Assembly: GCA_003342895.1 (NCBI GenBank) | Contig: PTFA01000112.1 | Span: 1,310,874-1,374,873, forward strand | Reading direction: 5' to 3' | DNA from: Casuarius casuarius | Lineage: Eukaryota > Chordata > Aves > Casuariiformes > Casuariidae | Length of the DNA: 64,000 bases | In this document: in pieces, positions 59,301-64,000 of the stretch | Position numbering within the stretch: the first letter of the stretch is position 1 | How the letters are laid out: every line of letters begins with the position of its first letter | The notes under the pieces: generated by a model | Database searches by the model: none | What the model saw: only the letters and a program-made list of their open reading frames with translations | What the model was told of the DNA's origin: nothing | Made by a program: the position numbers and the translations under genes

Positions 59301-62300
59301 CACACATTTGAAATCAGTAAGTACATGGACAGTATCCTAACATGAGGGCTGTACTGACAACTGAGGACACTTGCCCAGACATAGATCATGGGTAAACAAT
59401 GGAAGTATTTTTACCACTTTTATTTGAGGCTGCTTAACTGAGAAGTTGTGTAGCAAGAATTTTCCAGGATAAATTTTTCTTGGAAGCTGGGTATTGCTTT
59501 ACAATGGCATGAAGGAATCTGTGGCTGTTGTTTACAATCAAATTCTGCTGTAGCTGAAAACAGAAAAACTTTCTACATTTTGGGCCTCTTTCAGTGAGAT
59601 GCTGCTTTTAAAAGCTTTGGCAAATCAATCTTTAGGAGAGTTAAAAGCCAAACTGATAAGGGAAGAAGATGCCTAATTTTCGTTTTTGTGATTGCGGTGA
59701 TGATCAGATAGATTCCATGAGAAGTCTATAGAGGCTGCAACATTTTGTTAAGATGGGGCAAATATTTTATCCCATTTGTTAGTAACTTTTCACTGAAAGC
59801 TCTGAAAATGTATCCAAAAAACCTGTATTCAGAAGAAAGCTAAGGAAAGTACACATATTGCAGAATTACTCTAAATCAGGTCATAGTTTAAATTTCCTTT
59901 ACAAATTTAATTCTAAAAGATAATCAACCATTTTAATATATGGTAAGTGCCCCCAAAAGACATCTTGTGACAAAGAATACATTTTTCAGCTGTGGGAAAC
60001 ATTTGTGCGTAAGTTCATAAATCAATAAAAATGGTTTAACATTTGAACTTTGTTGACATTTCCCCCTTTTTTGCTTTTTTATTTTCAGAAATTTATCTGA
60101 AAGTAAGGCTCTTAATTGCTCAGAAGTTATCTATGCTGTTTCATTCTTTACTTCATTAACATAGAATTCTCTGTTTATAGCTTGTCCTTAACAACTAATT
60201 GATTTCAAGTGGGCAAGCAACAGCAGGAACAGATGAAGTTTTAAGTAACATCAGTTCTTGATTTCGTTCAAATGCGTCAGCATATATCTAAAAAGAAGCG
60301 TGGGGGGAAGATACAGAAATATGGTAGACTTAATTGAGCCTTTTCAAAGTTTTCATAAGGAGTCATGAAGTCTTTAGAAGCAGGAAGCTTTTTCAATCTA
60401 AATGATAACCTTTTAAGATGCACAGTAAACACAGCATAGTCTAGCTACTTGTATTATCTATTAAATTTTAGAGTATAATTTTGCTGGCCGTCTTTCTTCT
60501 CTTTTAGCTGTTTCCTATTTTAGATATCTCCGTGTGGTTTCATATAGGAGTGATACTTCCTCTCAAAATTCCTCTTTTTCATGTTTCTCAGCAAGAGAAA
60601 CTAATTTGACTGTAGAAAACAGCAAATGCCCATAAAAGAAAATCCCTCCTGCTATTCAGAAAATGCAAGCTCCAAAGAATTCTTTTTCACTCAATATTTC
60701 ACATGATCTGTGGAGTTCGTGATAATGTGCTAGCTCTCTTGCCTCTCTTTGTTTAGGCTTTTAAAAAACAGGCTTTGGCCCAGGGTTATTAGGAGGAGGG
60801 AATGCCTGTTGTTATGCCAGGCATGGATTTAATGGGAGAGCTTTAGCTTCTTGCTGTGCAGCGCCAGTGGGGATAGCACTGCCACGTTGCATCATGTGAT
60901 TGCAGCTGTATGGCCTCCATTTGAGACTGGGGTCCATGTGCATGAACAAGTCTACTTAAGTCTGTGCAGACAGACCTGAACTTAACTCTGTCTACTGTCT
61001 GAGCCAGTACCGTTCTGATCTGTTGCCATTAGCGTGACACTATAACCCCAGCTAAGACATCCAGGGTCTGCATCTTCTCACAGACGTGCCCTGTGAATGC
61101 AGTAGCCTAGTGCTCTACAATAACCTAATCCATCTTTTAAGGCCTTGTCTCTACACAAAAATTGTATTATGCTGATACATTTATGGCTCTCCACAGTTTT
61201 CTAACGTGAATGTATTTATATCAGGATAAATCTAGACAAGAATAAGTCATGTGAGTAGCAGTGTAACTATCCACTCTAGGGACTGTAGCAATATGTTGGC
61301 CAAAACTTACCAAAAAAACACCATAACTAGATAGATGCTATCTTGGGCAAAAAGGTAAATTAAAGAAAGGCATAAGCCACAATCTAAGAGCCTGTCAAAG
61401 AAGCTTCTCTTACAGAAAAATTATACCATAATAACGTGTTACAAGATTTCTACTCTTTACTGTCTGCTACTTGGAAGCAACTTCTGGCCATTATCACACA
61501 GTTTGAGTGCTAAGCTAGCTGAACCTATGGCTTTATCTAGTTTTGCAGTTAATTGCCTTTTGTCAGTTTTACGTATGTAATGAAATATCTAGACAACAGA
61601 AAGGGTTACTTTGCAGGCATGCCCTTTATCATATAAGTACACAGTTCTGGGCAGGCAGAAGCAAGTTTGCTCCTCCCATGCTCCTAGCCTGAAGAATATG
61701 ATTCAGCTCTAATCTGGAAGTCCTTTAGAAGTTTTGTCATGGGACTCTGCTCAAACTGGTAAGTCTTGGCACTAATTTATGCTAAGCAGAATCTGGGCTG
61801 ATACCACCCACCGGTTCACAACTGGCTGTAGTTAGCTGTAAGGACATGCTCAAAGAATAGCTGTTCTCTTACAGAACAACGTCAGTGCACAGAATTAGCT
61901 TTACTGTTTTAAGTTCTTTTCACCACAGCCAAGCAGTAAAATAAATTATCACTTAAAATTGACTGTGGGTGGCATCAGGGATCTTGTGGACACAACCTGT
62001 CATGCTTTCAGAACTAGCTTTCAACCAGACAGGAAATTACTGTTGGTGAAGCTGGAGTGCAATATTGCTTTTTTTCATTCTTTGTTCTGCTTGATGTCTG
62101 GATTATAAGAAAATATGTGTTGAGCTAAAGCTCTGTTAGACATGGAAGGGATATTTCAAAGTGATTCTGTATTGACATTAGGTACTGTGCTATATTCCAG
62201 AGTCTTAGTTATGTTTTGTTCAGAGTTAAAAAAACACTTTGATCATTGCTTGTATCTGCTTCCTACAATTATTTATTCATTTCATCCACTTCAAATTTTT

Positions 62301-63948
62301 ATTCTGCTCTCCTAATGCTCAGAGGTAGCCTCTAATTCTTCCAAGGACCTTTTCTCTTCCCCCTTCCTATGTCAAAAACCTGTTTTCAGTTGCTCAGGTC
62401 CAGCTGCTGCTATTTTTCATACAAGCCCTTTCTTCTCTGAATCCTGTAAAAAGTTTCTAGGCTAGACCTTCAAACACTGATTAGGTCTGAGTTTTCTAGT
62501 GAGATTGCAACAGAGAACTACTGTCAGATTGTGTGATTTGGGAGTTTTAAATTTTCTTCTGTGGTGTAATTTAATTGCAGCTTGATTGTCCTCTGTTTTC
62601 CTACCTCCAAGGAAACAAGATAGTCCAGAGAAGAAAAAGCTCTATTAGAATAAGCCTCTTCTTTTATCTCTGAACTGTTTTGTTGTACAATATTTTTCTA
62701 ACTGGCAGCTACAGGAATTCAAATATACTCCTCATAATGTATGGATTGCACCTCCTCCTCTAGTTGCAGTTAAGCAATTTGCTATACATACCTCCCTTCC
62801 CCTCCCTCCAGCAGCACTCTATATTTAGTCCACATGCCTACGTCTTGCTTCTGCAACTTCTGCACTGGCAGTAGCATGCCACGTCCGGGCTGAAAAAAGA
62901 ACTAAATCATTCCAAATTCATTCCTGGAGTTGCTTGATTGAACACAGTGCATTTACACTGAGCTCATACCTGACTTTGTCAGCATTCACTGTGCTGTAGC
63001 TAAGTAACAAGAACACTGTCATTAGAAGACAGATGAATAGCTTTCTTCAAGGTCATTAGAGCACTGAGCACCTTTAAGGAGTGCAGAAATCTGTGAAAGG
63101 AGGAGTTGGGGAAAAGGACGCTGCTTCTTTTAGAGTCTGGGTAACAGAACTGGTAAGCTGTTCCTGTGATGTGATCGAATGTGACTGAATACTGCAGGCT
63201 CTTGGACTCTTATTCTGTAAAATCCACATCAGAGCAGCTCAGGAAAAGATCGGAGGGAACAGCTTCTGCTGTACTGAGAAAGGTACATATTTCTATTTTC
63301 CTATTTCTCAGACCTGACATGTTTTGTTATCTTCGATAATGTCACTATTTTAGACAGTGCTGAATATGAAGAAGCAGCGTTTGCCACATTTCTCACTGGC
63401 ACTCATTGTCAGGAAGCCAGTCTGTGGGCAGCTACAGCTTTCACAGAGACAGAGTAGGACATACTTGCGTGTAATGTATTTGTATTGTATTGTAAACCTT
63501 GACAGCTGAAAAAAGCGAGATGAGATAACCCTGACTAAATTGAAAATGTAATTTATGGCTACAAGTATGCTGGAATTTGGTACTTATTTGTACTCAAGAA
63601 AAAGCTGAATGTAAATTGAAGCTTCAGTTCGGTCATATTTGACTATGAATAGCTGCTTTTATACATGTGTGGCTGCAGCTGCATTTTTTGTGGGTTTTCA
63701 TTCTGACTAGGGAGTTCTGCTAGAGCAAAATGTCTCTGAAGAAGTACAACAAAACGTAGTACTTTTTCTGCTAACCCTGTTGCTGCTTCCACAGTATCTT
63801 TCTGATGCCCTTTATGGACATCCTTTACCTTCTGTCCTTTAAAAACAAACTCGTATTTACCGGTACTGTCACCTATACTTCAGACCGGTGAGCTCCATAA
63901 ATCATCTTTACCTCATCGCTGCACTTAAGCTTACTTTTTTGTGCTTAG
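56331..63948 (+). other. Presumed first intron of COMT or intergenic DNA
   Basis: 7.6 kb with no recognised coding exon. I looked for COMT hallmarks (a hydrophobic N-terminal anchor, GWNEF, the SAM-binding LGAYCGYS) and found none. Contains the 17-bp tandem repeat at 56591-56634, a TA/TATC-rich patch near 58130-58165 and an 11-nt T-run near 59039-59049. Confidence 0.45.
56591..56634 (+). repeat. 17-bp tandem repeat, 2.6 copies
   Basis: AGGAGCCGTTAGGTGAC at 56591-56607 and 56608-56624, then a partial AAGAGCCGTT at 56625-56634. Lies just outside the CpG island. Confidence 0.95.
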
Positions 63949-64000
63949 CCAGCCATGGCCCCCTCTAAGTCCTCAGCTTCAGAGTATCATGTATTTGCAT
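63949..64000 (+). CDS. Possible first coding exon cut by the window edge
   Basis: A T-rich tract ending GTGCTTAG at 63948, then CCAGCC and ATGG at 63955, an excellent Kozak context. The frame MAPSKSSASEYHVFA stays open to the end. It does not resemble the hydrophobic N-terminus known for membrane-bound COMT, and 15 codons are too few to judge. Confidence 0.15.

Noticed and set aside
56331..63948. COMT coding exons in the right flank
   Set aside because: No membrane anchor, GWNEF-like or SAM-binding segment was found in any plus-strand frame.

Overview
The window is vertebrate nuclear DNA, most likely from a bird and at least from a sauropsid. It shows intron-rich gene structure, GT/AG splice sites, a CpG-island promoter, few interspersed repeats, and a CR1 LINE tail at about 49,925-50,480 of the kind common in birds. 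I read everything by eye and ran no search.

The one gene that can be fully reconstructed is TXNRD2, mitochondrial thioredoxin reductase, on the minus strand. All 17 coding exons lie between 55,658 (ATG) and 20,603 (stop). They join in phase to 1,545 nt, encoding 514 residues. The protein has an Arg-rich mitochondrial presequence, an FAD-binding GGGSGG, the redox pair in CVNVGC, an NADPH-domain GAS-Y segment, the dimer-interface HPTCAEE, and a C-terminal Gly-Cys-Sec-Gly whose Sec codon is an in-frame TGA at 20,609-20,611. One exon is a 20-nt microexon at 43,631-43,650. I could not place the SECIS element that Sec decoding needs.

The 5' end of TXNRD2 lies in a CpG island (about 55,020-56,330) that looks bidirectional. 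In mammals COMT is head-to-head with TXNRD2, so the plus-strand DNA from about 55,700 to the end is probably the promoter, non-coding first exon(s) and first intron of COMT. No COMT coding exon is recognisable. A possible start exon (acceptor, Kozak context and ATG at 63,955) is cut off by the window edge.

From 1 to about 19,800, downstream of TXNRD2, I see no recognisable gene. GNB1L, the mammalian neighbour on that side, was not found. This stretch holds ancient MIR/L2-like relics, poly-T runs, several AT-rich blocks dense in homeodomain, MEIS, FOX and RUNX-like words that look like conserved non-coding elements, and one unrecognised coding-like terminal-exon candidate at 5,145-5,416.

The introns of TXNRD2 hold mostly unique AT-rich sequence. 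Items of note are the CR1 tail (intron 7), a perfect 32-bp palindrome carrying a consensus 5' splice site on both strands (intron 14), a 21-bp palindrome (intron 15), a 29-bp tandem duplication (intron 10), a probable LINE ORF2 relic (intron 11) and a 38-nt poly-T (intron 8).
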